A DNA stretch of 35,565 nucleotides from Rhodospirillaceae bacterium (lineage in GTDB: Bacteria > Pseudomonadota > Alphaproteobacteria > Rhodospirillales > Casp-alpha2), in assembly GCA_002696205.1 (NCBI GenBank), contig NZRL01000037.1:1-35565 (forward strand), in the 5' to 3' direction. Below the pieces are notes generated by a model, which saw only the letters and a program-made list of their open reading frames with translations, did not search any database and was not told the DNA's origin. Every line of letters starts with the position of its first letter. Position 1 is the stretch's first letter. A program made the position numbers and the translations under genes. Positions 20,068 through 27,644 of the stretch are shown here, one piece after another.

Positions 20068-20552
20068 CGTGTCGCCTCCTTCAACGGCGTCGGCGTCAGA
20101 CCAAGGGCCCGGCGGATCGCGGGCAAAGCGTCCTCGACCGTGCGGTCGGTCGCGGCCTGGGTCGCCTGGGCGGGTGCGGGTGCGGGAACCGGCATCGGCG
20201 CGGGCGCCTTCATTACCGGCGCGGGCTTGGGTGCCGGAGCCTCGGCGAGTTCGCTCTTCTGGGCGGCCTCGACCATGGGCCGCCAGGGAATCTCCTCGAC
20301 GGTGCCGAGCTGCTTGGTGCCGATGGGCTCGAGCCCGAGATAGCGTTCGGACAGCATGCGCAGGCGCTGCGGATCGTTGAGATGCGCCCATTCGGCCTGC
20401 AGCACATGGACGGCGCGGCTGTCGCGCGAGATGTCGCGGTTCAGCGCGTCGAGCTGATCTTCCAGGTCCTGGACCTGATAGCTGATCATGAACAGGCCCA
20501 GAGACATGAAGCCCGCGAGGATCAGGGCGAGGATGGTGGTGCGTTTGCTCAT
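20064..20552 (-). CDS. ftsL: Cell division protein FtsL
   Basis: FtsL is a small bitopic divisome protein that pairs with FtsB through a coiled coil and helps activate FtsWI. The 162-residue product has a membrane segment at about 7-25 (TILALILAGFMSLGLFMISY). A heptad-like helix QVQDLEDQLDALNRDISRDS follows, and then the family-typical stretch EWAHLNDPQRLRMLSERYLGLEPI. After residue 105 comes a Pro/Ala-rich tail not present in E. coli FtsL. GGAGGG precedes ATG 20552. Position between rsmH and ftsI supports the call as much as sequence, because FtsL is poorly conserved. Confidence 0.9.
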   Translation of the reverse strand: MSKRTTILALILAGFMSLGLFMISYQVQDLEDQLDALNRDISRDSRAVHVLQAEWAHLNDPQRLRMLSERYLGLEPIGTKQLGTVEEIPWRPMVEAAQKSELAEAPAPKPAPVMKAPAPMPVPAPAPAQATQAATDRTVEDALPAIRRALGLTPTPLKEATR

Positions 20553-20565
20553 ATCCCGGCCCTCC

Positions 20566-21570
20566 TCATGCCGCCGCCCGGGCGGGGGCGTCGGTGCGTT
20601 CGGCCCAGCGCAGGCGGGCGGAACGGGCGCGCGGATTGGCGCGGGTCTCGGCCTCGCCCGGCTTGACGGTGCCGCGCTTGATCAGGGTGAAGGTCGGGGC
20701 CGCCTGCTTACCGGGCAGATCCGGCATGTGCCGCGACGGGCGCGGGCCGGAGCCGGATCGGTCGCGCAGGAATTCCTTCACCGCGCGGTCTTCCAGGGAA
20801 TGGAAGGAGACGACGGCAAGACGCCCGCCGGGCGCCAGCAGAGCTTCCGCCCCGGCAAGGCCCCGGACCAGTTCACCCAATTCGTCGTTCACGTAGATAC
20901 GCAGGGCCTGGAACGTGCGGGTCGCCGGATCGATGCCGTCCTTGGATTTGCGGACGACGCTACGGATCAGATCGGCCAGTTCCTCGGTGCGGGTGATCGG
21001 CGCCTTGTCGCGCAATTCGATGATCGCGCGGGCGACGCGGCGGGACGCCCGCTCCTCGCCGTACTTATAGATAAGGTCGGCCAGTTCCTTTTCGGCCAGC
21101 GTGTTGACCACGTCGGCGGCACTCATGCTGTCGTGGCTCAGGCGGCCGTCGCCTTCCATGCGCATGTCCAGCGGCCCGTCGGCGCGGAAGGAAAAGCCGC
21201 GCGCGGGATCGTCCAACTGCATGGAAGAAACACCCAGATCCAGCGCCACGCCGTCGATCCGTTCGACCCCGACGCTGGTCAGCAGTTCGCGCATGTCGCC
21301 GAAACGTCCGGCCAGCACGGTCAGACGGCCCGGAAATTCACGCCGCATATCGGCGCCGATGCTCTGCGCCAGGGGATCGCGGTCGATGCCCCAGACGGTG
21401 CAATCGGCGGCCTCCAGCAGGGCACGGGAATACCCGCCGGCGCCGAAGGTCGCGTCGACATAAACGCCGCCGTCTTTCGGGGCGAGCGCTTCCAGGACCT
21501 CCGCCAACATGACCGAAGAATGTTGCCCTGGGGAATGCATCACCGGGGAGGGACGGGACATATCAGCCAT
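20566..21570 (-). CDS. rsmH: 16S rRNA (cytosine-1402-N4)-methyltransferase RsmH (MraW)
   Basis: RsmH methylates N4 of C1402 in the ribosomal P site using S-adenosylmethionine. The 334-residue product has [13 protein letters not shown], the SAM-binding motif [39 protein letters not shown] and the C-terminal [18 protein letters not shown] 21570 is preferred because GGAGG lies 6 bases before it; this gives an 8-base overlap with mraZ. ATG 21561, one base after the mraZ stop, is the alternative. The frame also reads GTG at 21573. Confidence 0.97.
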   Translation of the reverse strand: MADMSRPSPVMHSPGQHSSVMLAEVLEALAPKDGGVYVDATFGAGGYSRALLEAADCTVWGIDRDPLAQSIGADMRREFPGRLTVLAGRFGDMRELLTSVGVERIDGVALDLGVSSMQLDDPARGFSFRADGPLDMRMEGDGRLSHDSMSAADVVNTLAEKELADLIYKYGEERASRRVARAIIELRDKAPITRTEELADLIRSVVRKSKDGIDPATRTFQALRIYVNDELGELVRGLAGAEALLAPGGRLAVVSFHSLEDRAVKEFLRDRSGSGPRPSRHMPDLPGKQAAPTFTLIKRGTVKPGEAETRANPRARSARLRWAERTDAPARAAA

Positions 21571-22069
21571 CACCGTCCTCCCCGGCGGATGCGCCTGGCC
21601 GTTTCGGAATTTTCAGGGTCATGCCGCGGGCCTTGGCGCGCTCGAAGGCGTCGCCGCGCTGCGCCTCGTAGGCGGCGGGCTCCCACATCAGCATGCGTTG
21701 ACCACGGCCGACGAACAGGACTTCGTCCTTGATGCCGGCGAAATCGCGCAGATCGTCGGTCAGGACGATGCGGCCTTCCGGATCCATGGGCAGCTCGCGG
21801 GCGTTTTCCAGGATCACGGCGGCCAGGTCGTCCTGGTCGTCGGAAAACAGATCGAGGTCCTCGAGCCCTTCGGCGACGCGCGTCATGAAGGCTTCGTCGC
21901 AGGCTTCCAGGGCCGGGTATTTAAAAGAGGGGAACGCGTAGAGACCGGTGAAGGCTTCGGCATCGGCTTCGGCACGGCTCCGCGAGAGGGCCGCGCGGAA
22001 GGGCTTGGGTACGCTGACCCGTCCCTTCCTGTCGATCTTGTTGACGTGCCGTCCAACCAGCAGCGCCAC
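21563..22069 (-). CDS. mraZ: Transcriptional regulator MraZ
   Basis: MraZ is the SpoVT-AbrB-type DNA-binding protein that represses the dcw promoter in E. coli by binding TGGG-type direct repeats. The 168-residue product begins with the typical [23 protein letters not shown] and has a second, degenerate repeat [21 protein letters not shown]. The motif [13 protein letters not shown] is also characteristic. The start is GTG 22069: it has AAGGGGGT 5 bases upstream and places the first AbrB motif at the N-terminus, as in the family. The frame happens to be open to 22516, which I regard as a high-GC artefact. It is the first gene of the cluster. Confidence 0.95.
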   Translation of the reverse strand: MALLVGRHVNKIDRKGRVSVPKPFRAALSRSRAEADAEAFTGLYAFPSFKYPALEACDEAFMTRVAEGLEDLDLFSDDQDDLAAVILENARELPMDPEGRIVLTDDLRDFAGIKDEVLFVGRGQRMLMWEPAAYEAQRGDAFERAKARGMTLKIPKRPGASAGEDGDG

Positions 22070-22311
22070 GGCTACCCCCTTCGGGCTTTCACCCAAATCC
22101 CAAATCGCGGCTTCGATCGCGCCACCTCCGCGACGCCGTCCCCGCACCCGTCCGTCCGCCCGGACCAAAGCCGCCGAATCCCCCGCGATTCCCCTGCGGG
22201 ATGAATTCGCCGACCAAGCCCGTGGGCCGTGCCTTCGCCCCGGAAATCCGCCGCATCCCTTGGGAAAGGCGGCCTTCCGGCGCCCGAAAACACTGCGCCA
22301 TTCACGCACTT

Positions 22312-22387
22312 TGGGCATGTTTGGGATATCATGGGAAAACATGGGCGTCAATGGAGATAGACTGGGAAACCATGGACCGCCCTGGGC
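22312..22387 (+). repeat. Array of eight MraZ-type boxes (TGGGN at 10-11 bp spacing)
   Basis: On the plus strand, TGGGC, TGGGA, TGGGA, TGGGC, TGGAG, TGGGA, TGGAC and TGGGC start at 22312, 22322, 22332, 22342, 22352, 22363, 22373 and 22383. The spacer is 5 bases except once 6, so the boxes lie on nearly the same helical face. E. coli MraZ is known to bind direct TGGG(A/G) repeats separated by 5 bases upstream of its own gene. Six boxes match TGGG exactly and two are TGG only. The array reads on the strand opposite to mraZ transcription. Assignment as MraZ operators is by motif and position. Confidence 0.8.
22323..22351 (-). promoter_or_regulatory. Candidate promoter of the dcw operon (Pmra)
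   Basis: On the minus strand TTGACG (22351-22346, 5/6 of the -35 consensus) is followed after exactly 17 bases by TATCCC (22328-22323), with the extended -10 dinucleotide TG one base before it. MraZ boxes 2-5 overlap both hexamers and the spacer, which suits repression by MraZ. The start site would be near 22316, giving a leader of about 245 bases to GTG 22069. The -10 itself is poor (3/6). Confidence 0.45.
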
Positions 22388-22422
22388 TGGCTTAGCCCGG
22401 GTTCCTCTTAGCGCAGAGGCCG

Positions 22423-22437
22423 TTAACACTTCCCTAA
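22423..22437 (-). promoter_or_regulatory. CtrA-like site upstream of the dcw promoter
   Basis: On the minus strand the sequence TTAG-N7-TTAAC (TTAAC complement at 22423-22427, TTAG complement at 22434-22437) differs from the CtrA consensus TTAA-N7-TTAAC at one base. It lies about 75 bases upstream of the promoter -35. CtrA controls division genes in several alphaproteobacteria; use here is inferred. Confidence 0.3.
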
Positions 22438-22651
22438 CCACGAATGTCCCCACCCACCGCGCCCCGCGCGGACCCCGCCCCCGCCCGCAGGCGAAGTCGC
22501 GCAGCCGCGGGCCCACCGATCGCGGGTCAAAAAAAGTTCCGATACGGACAGATCAAAACCCCCGAAACGGGCCTAAGTTTGCGGGCACGGGGGCAATTTC
22601 GGGGCGGATCGGGGAATCCGCCGCCGGGGCTTCATATGAAGAGAAGATTTG

Positions 22652-23026
<375 letters not shown>

Positions 23027-23032
23027 GGGGCG

Positions 23033-23038
23033 GTTATA
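23033..23038 (-). promoter_or_regulatory. Candidate -10 element of rnpB
   Basis: TATAAC (minus strand, 23038-23033) matches TATAAT at 5/6 and ends 6 bases before the rnpB 5' end set by helix P1, exactly where a -10 belongs. No good -35 is seen at 15-19 bases; the region falls on the last codons of the amidase gene. rnpB therefore probably has its own promoter embedded in that gene. Confidence 0.5.
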
Positions 23039-23051
23039 GACCTAAATGTGT

Positions 23052-23753
23052 TTAAGAAACAGCGCCGTCGTCGCGGCGGATCGCCTCGACCAGGCCGAAC
23101 AGCCGGCGGGCCGTTTCCGGATCGACGCGGCCGGTGACGCGGGCCGGGCGCCAATGGCGCTGGAAAGCCTTCAAGGCCGCCGAAAAATCCGTCGTGTCGT
23201 AGCCGACTTCCGTCAGGGCGTCGGCCAGGACCGGCTGCTCCATCATCAGGTTGTCGCTCTCGCCGGGCCAAAGGCCGATGCCCTTGCCGGCCAGGCGTTC
23301 CCAGGGGAACAGTTCGCCGGGGTCGGTCTTGCGGGTCGGCGCCACGTCGGAATGGCCGACCACGTTGCGGGGCGGGATCGGATGGCGGGCGAGGACGCCG
23401 TGGCAGACGGCCTCCAGTTCGCGGATCTGGGCTTCAGGAAATTCGCGGTAGCCGAATTCATGCCCCGGATTAACCAGTTCGATCCCGATGGACCGCGCGT
23501 TGATGTCCGTGCGGCCCCGCCAATGGGCGACGCCCGCGTGCCAGGCGCGATGGGCCTCGTCGACCAGCCGGTGGACGGTGCCTTCCTCGTCGATCAGGTA
23601 ATGGGCGGAAACTTCGGCCTTGGGGTCCTTCAACCGCTCCAGCGCCGCGTCCTTGGTTTCCATGCCGGTGTAGTGCAGCACCAGCATGTCCACGGTGAAG
23701 GCCGGGCCACGGTCGTCGAAATTGGGGCTGGGGTCGAGAACGATGTCTGACAT
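23052..23753 (-). CDS. N-acetylmuramoyl-L-alanine amidase (Amidase_2 with peptidoglycan-binding domain)
   Basis: This zinc amidase cleaves the bond between MurNAc (or anhydroMurNAc) and L-Ala. The 233-residue product has the Amidase_2 zinc ligands H27 (LVLHYTG), H134 (VVGHSDVAPTRKTDPG) and D144, with E92 in SIGIELVNPG as the expected catalytic residue. A C-terminal helical domain (about 171-228, TEVGYDTTDFSAALKAFQRHW) resembles PG_binding_1. There is no signal peptide, which fits a cytoplasmic AmpD-like role in muropeptide recycling; the binding domain is more like AmiD or AmpDh proteins, which are exported. Which role applies cannot be decided here. No Shine-Dalgarno is seen before ATG 23753. 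Confidence 0.93.
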   Translation of the reverse strand: MSDIVLDPSPNFDDRGPAFTVDMLVLHYTGMETKDAALERLKDPKAEVSAHYLIDEEGTVHRLVDEAHRAWHAGVAHWRGRTDINARSIGIELVNPGHEFGYREFPEAQIRELEAVCHGVLARHPIPPRNVVGHSDVAPTRKTDPGELFPWERLAGKGIGLWPGESDNLMMEQPVLADALTEVGYDTTDFSAALKAFQRHWRPARVTGRVDPETARRLFGLVEAIRRDDGAVS

Positions 23754-23762
23754 AAGACGGCA

Positions 23763-23768
23763 AGTATA
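23763..23768 (-). promoter_or_regulatory. Candidate -10 just before the amidase start
   Basis: TATACT (minus strand, 23768-23763; 5/6 match) lies only 9 bases before ATG 23753, so transcription would begin about 3 bases before the ATG, giving an essentially leaderless mRNA. No clear -35. An inverted repeat AGGGCGC/GCGCCCT (about 23773-23797) overlaps the end of the upstream gene. Confidence 0.3.
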
Positions 23769-23795
23769 GCGCAGGGCGCGTCCGGGGCGTGCGCC

Positions 23796-24563
23796 CTACT
23801 TCATGCCCCGTTCTTTTTCGATCTGGTCGTAGGCGGCGTTGATCGAGGCCATCTTTTCGTTGGCGAGATCGATGAATTCCTGCGGCATGCCGTCGGCCAT
23901 CAGCTTGTCCGGATGGTTTTCGCGGATCAATTGACGATAGGCCTTCTTGATATCGGCGTCGCTGTCGCTGCGCTTCACGCCCAGGATTTCATAGGGATCG
24001 GCCTTCTTGTCCGGCTCGCCCATATCCATATGCATGGCCTTCAGGCGCTCGAACCCCTGCGGCGTGAAACCGAAGATCAGGGCCGTGCGGCGCAGGAATT
24101 CCATTTCGCCGGGATGGACCTCGCCATCGGCCTTGGCGATGTGGAACAGCGCGGCCAGAAGTTCTTCCAGCACCGCCGGTTCGCGGGCGAACATCATGGC
24201 GATCTGTTCGGCATAGGGCTCGTAGCCGGTGGCGTCCTTGCGGGCTTCGTTGAACAGTTTGCCGACAGCGGCTTCGTCCTCGGGCGGGACGTGGAACATC
24301 CGGCGGAAGGCGAGGATTTCGTCCTTCGACACGGCGCCGTCCGATTTCGCCATCTTGGCGGCCAGCACGATGACGGCCTGGGTAAAGGCGACCTGGCGGG
24401 CTTCGTTCGCCGCCTCGCCGTCCCCCATGTCGGGGCCCAGGAGGGCTTCCTCTTCCTTGCGCTGGTCGTACATATGGCCAGCGACGCCGCCGATGAGCGC
24501 GCCCAGCGGCCCGCCCATGGCGAAGCCGGCGACCCCGCCGATGACTTTGCCCCAGATACTCAT
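23796..24563 (-). CDS. djlA: DjlA-type membrane J-domain co-chaperone (TerB + DnaJ)
   Basis: DjlA proteins stimulate DnaK at the membrane and are linked to envelope stress. The 255-residue product has a glycine-zipper hydrophobic N-terminus (about 5-30, with GGVAGFAMGG and GALIGGVAGH) that can act as a membrane anchor. A TerB-like acidic helical domain follows at about 57-170 (KSDGAVSKDEILAFRRMF and KADGEVHPGEMEFLRR). A C-terminal J domain spans 189-255 with the HPD motif at 217-219. Order and length match DjlA. It lies between the amidase and a DUF3750 gene on the same strand, with 42 and about 73 bases of spacing. Start ATG 24563 has only a weak purine stretch. Confidence 0.9.
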   Translation of the reverse strand: MSIWGKVIGGVAGFAMGGPLGALIGGVAGHMYDQRKEEEALLGPDMGDGEAANEARQVAFTQAVIVLAAKMAKSDGAVSKDEILAFRRMFHVPPEDEAAVGKLFNEARKDATGYEPYAEQIAMMFAREPAVLEELLAALFHIAKADGEVHPGEMEFLRRTALIFGFTPQGFERLKAMHMDMGEPDKKADPYEILGVKRSDSDADIKKAYRQLIRENHPDKLMADGMPQEFIDLANEKMASINAAYDQIEKERGMK

Positions 24564-24636
24564 ACGTTTCGGATTTCCTTGATGGCCGACAGGACGCCGA
24601 CCGGCCTAAGCCGGGACGCCCTTTCCTGGCCCCTTC

Positions 24637-25383
24637 TTACGACGGACCCAGACGCCCCGCCAAGGGGAGTTTCACCGACAGGTCCTTGGGATCGACGCCG
24701 AAGGTCAGGCCCAGGATATTGATCTCCAGCCCTTCCTCGACCCCGGCCATGACGCCGAGCAGGCCGAACAGCGAGACCTGATAACCGGTGCCGCTGGGCG
24801 TCTTGGCGGCGATGCCGCCGGGGATGTAGTCCTTGCCGATGGCCGTCGGCGGCAGGTCGAGCGCCAATTCCGGCACGGCACGGGCGACATGGGCGGTGAA
24901 GGTATTGGAATTGGGCCCCGGCCAAACCGTATAGGATGTGTCGTAGGGATAGGACCGGGCGGCGGCGTCGATCCGCTTGATCATGTCGTCGACGCCCTCG
25001 CCCCGCTTGTCCGCGAAAATTTCAGGCTCCGCCCCGAACCAGCGCTGATCCGGCTCCTTATCCGTCACCACCAGGGCCGAGCCGCCGTAGCGCGCCCGCC
25101 AGCCGACGATCTCATAGACCGTGAAGGTATCGGCGTTCGTCGGCTTCGTCGCGATCCAGGTATGGACGCCGAAAATGCCGCGCCAGGAAAAGGCCCGGGC
25201 GCCATAGACCTGCACGATCGCTTCCTTGTGTTCGGCCGGGTCCGGCGCGATGCCCATGGGCTCGCGGCTCGCCGTGCGCCAATCCGCCATGACGTTGTGT
25301 TTCCCGATGCCCACGGCCCCGCCGAGAACCAGGAGCAGCAACAGCCCCTTCGCAACGGTCCGGAATGTCTGTGTCTTGAACAT
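24637..25383 (-). CDS. DUF3750 domain protein, membrane-anchored
   Basis: The product has no known function. It has an N-terminal membrane segment (TVAKGLLLLLVLGGAVGIG), so the rest is probably periplasmic. The body shows the stretches I associate with DUF3750: HTWIATKP, YEIVGWRARYGG, YDTSYTVWPGPNSNTFTAHVARAVPEL and LPPTAIGKDY. The WPGPNSNTF segment and conserved His/Trp residues suggest an enzyme-like core, but I will not assign a reaction. ATG 25383 is used; a TTG at 25389, better spaced from AGGT, is the alternative. It follows the transporter gene by about 24 bases and is probably co-transcribed with it. Confidence 0.82.
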   Translation of the reverse strand: MFKTQTFRTVAKGLLLLLVLGGAVGIGKHNVMADWRTASREPMGIAPDPAEHKEAIVQVYGARAFSWRGIFGVHTWIATKPTNADTFTVYEIVGWRARYGGSALVVTDKEPDQRWFGAEPEIFADKRGEGVDDMIKRIDAAARSYPYDTSYTVWPGPNSNTFTAHVARAVPELALDLPPTAIGKDYIPGGIAAKTPSGTGYQVSLFGLLGVMAGVEEGLEINILGLTFGVDPKDLSVKLPLAGRLGPS

Positions 25384-25407
25384 GATCAATCTTACCTGCC
25401 GCCTAAT

Positions 25408-26370
25408 TTAGGCAGGCAAAAGGCGTTTTGCCAGTTGCCGCCACACAGCCGGCATCAAATAGATGGGAAACTGGCCGACGACGAAATAGAGCATGGTGTC
25501 CGCATCGATCGCCGGAAGCAGGACCGCGATCAGGATCGCCAGGTTCCGATTGCCCGAAGCGAAGGCAGCGGACAGGATCTTCACCCGGTCCCAATCGCGC
25601 CGCATCACCCGTCCGGCCAGCATGAACGCCCCCGCCCCGGCCAGTTGCAGGCCGATGAATACGGCGAAGCTCAGGGCCGTCACGAAAATCACATGGTCCG
25701 GATCGTCGGCGAAGGCCGCCGGCACCCCCGCCATCAGCCCCGCCGCGAACCCGACCAGCAACAGCACCGAGACGCCATGCAGCGGCACCCGCAAGGTTTC
25801 CAGCCGTGCCTTGCCCAAAATCCGCTGAGCGATCACGGCGGCGACGAAGGTCGAGGCGACCAGCGCCGCCAGCCGCCCCATCAGGTCCAGGGTCGAAAGC
25901 GGCGTCGAAACGAGATTGGTCGACACGATGGGCAGGGTCAGCGGCACCAGGAACGTTTCCGCCACCAGGACCAGCAGCAGGAACGCCCCGTCCAGGCCGA
26001 TGATCATGCCGACGGCGGGCGTGGACATCAGCGGGCAGGACGCCGCCGTCAGCACCACGGCGGTGATCAGGCCGGGGCTGAGACCCGTGTCCTTGACGAT
26101 CACCCAGGTCAGCACCGGCGTTATGGCCAGCATCCAGACCAGCGCCGTGCCCAGAAGAAAGGGCCTGCGGATATGCCCCATGACGTCGGCCCAATCGATA
26201 TGGACCATGGAGACGAACATCAAAACCCAGACCATATGGGTCAGCCAGGGCTGCAGGTGGATCGTCACGCCGGGAAAGGCGAGCCCCGAAAACACGCCGA
26301 CGGCCATCATCGTCGTCGCGTGACGGCCGAGGAAGGCGAGGATGGAAATCAGCGGCTGAAACAGGGTCAT
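25408..26370 (-). CDS. BASS-family (bile acid:sodium symporter-like) transporter
   Basis: The 320-residue integral membrane protein has nine to ten hydrophobic segments. Its signature FASGNRNLAILIAVLLP near the C-terminus is typical of the SBF/BASS superfamily. The segment TAASCPLMSTPAVGMIIGLDGAFLLLVLVAETFLVPLTLP corresponds to the conserved discontinuous helix of the first half. The substrate cannot be told; family members carry bile acids, pantoate, keto acids or similar organic anions with sodium. ATG 26370 is preferred over an ATG-like start at 26415 because it begins just before the first hydrophobic helix and has AGGA about 10 bases upstream. Confidence 0.82.
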   Translation of the reverse strand: MTLFQPLISILAFLGRHATTMMAVGVFSGLAFPGVTIHLQPWLTHMVWVLMFVSMVHIDWADVMGHIRRPFLLGTALVWMLAITPVLTWVIVKDTGLSPGLITAVVLTAASCPLMSTPAVGMIIGLDGAFLLLVLVAETFLVPLTLPIVSTNLVSTPLSTLDLMGRLAALVASTFVAAVIAQRILGKARLETLRVPLHGVSVLLLVGFAAGLMAGVPAAFADDPDHVIFVTALSFAVFIGLQLAGAGAFMLAGRVMRRDWDRVKILSAAFASGNRNLAILIAVLLPAIDADTMLYFVVGQFPIYLMPAVWRQLAKRLLPA

Positions 26371-26458
26371 CTGGCGAATCCTACGGTGGATCGGGCGGCA
26401 TCCGGGCACTTGCACGGCGGGCGATTATGGGGCAAACCCAAGCCTAGGCAATCGAACC

Positions 26459-26468
26459 TGTATACAAT
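26459..26468. promoter_or_regulatory. Palindromic TGTATACA in the divergent promoter region
   Basis: The 131-base gap between the transporter (-) and oxidoreductase (+) genes contains TGTATACA (26459-26466), which offers a -10-like hexamer on both strands (TACAAT at 26463-26468 on the plus strand is 5/6). No good -35 is seen. It may serve divergent promoters. Confidence 0.3.
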
Positions 26469-26501
26469 CCGAACAGAAAATCCCAAACCCCAGGAGCATC
26501 C

Positions 26502-27638
26502 ATGGCCGAACAGGTTGACACAGTCGTCATCGGCGCCGGCGTCGTCGGTCTCGCCACCGCCCGCACCCTGGCCCAGGCGGGCCGCGAAGTCGTCGTGCTG
26601 GAACAGGCCGACGATATCGGCACCGGCACCAGCTCGCGCAATTCCGAGGTCATCCACGGCGGCATCTATTACGCCAAGGACTCGTTGAAGGCGACGTGCT
26701 GCGTCAAGGGCAAGCAGATGCTCTACGAATACTGCGCGTCGCACGGCGTCGAGCACAACCGCATCGGCAAGGTCATCGTCGCCATTTCGGAAGACGAGAT
26801 TCCGAAGCTGGAGGAACTGAAGCTCAAGGGCGAAGCCAACGGCGTGATGGATCTGGAATGGCTGGATCAGGCCCAGGTCAAGGCCATGGAGCCCAACGTC
26901 ACGGCGGCGGCGGGCCTGCTGTCACCCTCCACCGGCATCGTCGAAAGTCACGGCTATATGCTGTCGCTGCAGGGCGAGCTTGAGGACCAGGGCGGCATGA
27001 TCGCCTTCAACACGCCCGTCGAAGGCGGCGAGGTCCTGCCCGACGGGCGCATGCGCATCCGGGCCGGCGGCGAGGCGCCGATGGAACTGGACTGCCAACT
27101 GGTGGTCAACGCGGGCGGTCTATACGCCCAGCACATCGCCCGCGCGGTCGATGGCATCCCGGCGGATACGATCCCCGGCTCCTACTACGCCAAGGGCCAT
27201 TACTTCACCTACCCCGGCAAGAGCCCGTTCAACCACCTGATCTACCCGGCGCCGGTGCCGGGGGGCCTGGGCACCCATTCGACCCTGGACCTGGGCGGCG
27301 GCACGAAGTTCGGGCCGGACGTGGAATGGCTGGACATCACCCACCCGAGCGAAATCGACTACAAGGTCGACGAAAGCCGGGTCGCGAGCTTCTACACCGC
27401 GATCCGCCGCTATTGGCCGGGCCTGCCGGACGGCGCGCTGTCGCCGGGCTACACGGGCGTGCGGCCCAAGCTGACCAACAGCAACGACAAATACGCCGCC
27501 GACTTCGTCATCCAAGGCGCCGATGTCCATGGCCTTCCGGCCTATGTGGCGCTTTACGGCATCGAAAGCCCGGGGCTGACCTCGTCCCTGGCGATTGCCG
27601 CCGAGGTCAAGGCGCTGGTGGACAAGCAGGCGGCGTAA
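26502..27638 (+). CDS. FAD-dependent oxidoreductase, L-2-hydroxyglutarate oxidase-like (DAO family)
   Basis: The 378-residue product has an N-terminal Rossmann dinucleotide fold VVIGAGVVGLATARTLAQAG (about 8-27) followed by VVVLEQ and the motif SSRNSEVIHGGIYYAKDSLKATCC. That combination is typical of the L-2-hydroxyglutarate oxidase/dehydrogenase branch of the DAO superfamily. Further support comes from STGIVESHGYM, LVVNAGGLYAQHIAR and the C-terminal YGIESPGLTSSLAIA. The natural substrate is probably a small 2-hydroxy acid, but the homology does not fix it. AGGAG lies 6 bases before ATG 26502. It is read convergently with the next gene, the stops being 6 bases apart. Confidence 0.88.
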   Translation: MAEQVDTVVIGAGVVGLATARTLAQAGREVVVLEQADDIGTGTSSRNSEVIHGGIYYAKDSLKATCCVKGKQMLYEYCASHGVEHNRIGKVIVAISEDEIPKLEELKLKGEANGVMDLEWLDQAQVKAMEPNVTAAAGLLSPSTGIVESHGYMLSLQGELEDQGGMIAFNTPVEGGEVLPDGRMRIRAGGEAPMELDCQLVVNAGGLYAQHIARAVDGIPADTIPGSYYAKGHYFTYPGKSPFNHLIYPAPVPGGLGTHSTLDLGGGTKFGPDVEWLDITHPSEIDYKVDESRVASFYTAIRRYWPGLPDGALSPGYTGVRPKLTNSNDKYAADFVIQGADVHGLPAYVALYGIESPGLTSSLAIAAEVKALVDKQAA

Positions 27639-27644
27639 GGAACG

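Larger units (their letters stand above)
22070..22651. other. dcw control region: 582 bases without a gene
   Basis: This is the only long non-coding stretch in the window. Reading towards mraZ (minus strand) it holds, in order, the 3' flank of rnpB with a 12-bp palindrome CTTCATATGAAG (22630-22641), a run of seven T preceded by a weak 4-bp hairpin (22529-22548, a poor terminator candidate for rnpB), a CtrA-like site, an 8-bp hairpin at 22382-22401, the MraZ-box array with a promoter, and about 245 bases of leader. The leader contains a tandem ATTTGGG at about 22092-22105. No convincing open frame with a Shine-Dalgarno was found. Confidence 0.7.

Noticed and set aside
1925-20343. Many long plus-strand open frames opposite the dcw genes, some over 800 codons
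   Set aside because: They are antisense shadows caused by high GC and codon bias; compositions are His/Arg/Gly/Asp-rich with no domains, while the minus-strand genes carry full family motifs.
22070-22516. In-frame extension of mraZ by 149 codons to an ATG at 22516, with another ATG at 22318
   Set aside because: The added sequence is Arg/Gly-rich high-GC translation with no family similarity; MraZ motifs begin right after GTG 22069, which has a strong Shine-Dalgarno, and the extension covers the promoter region.
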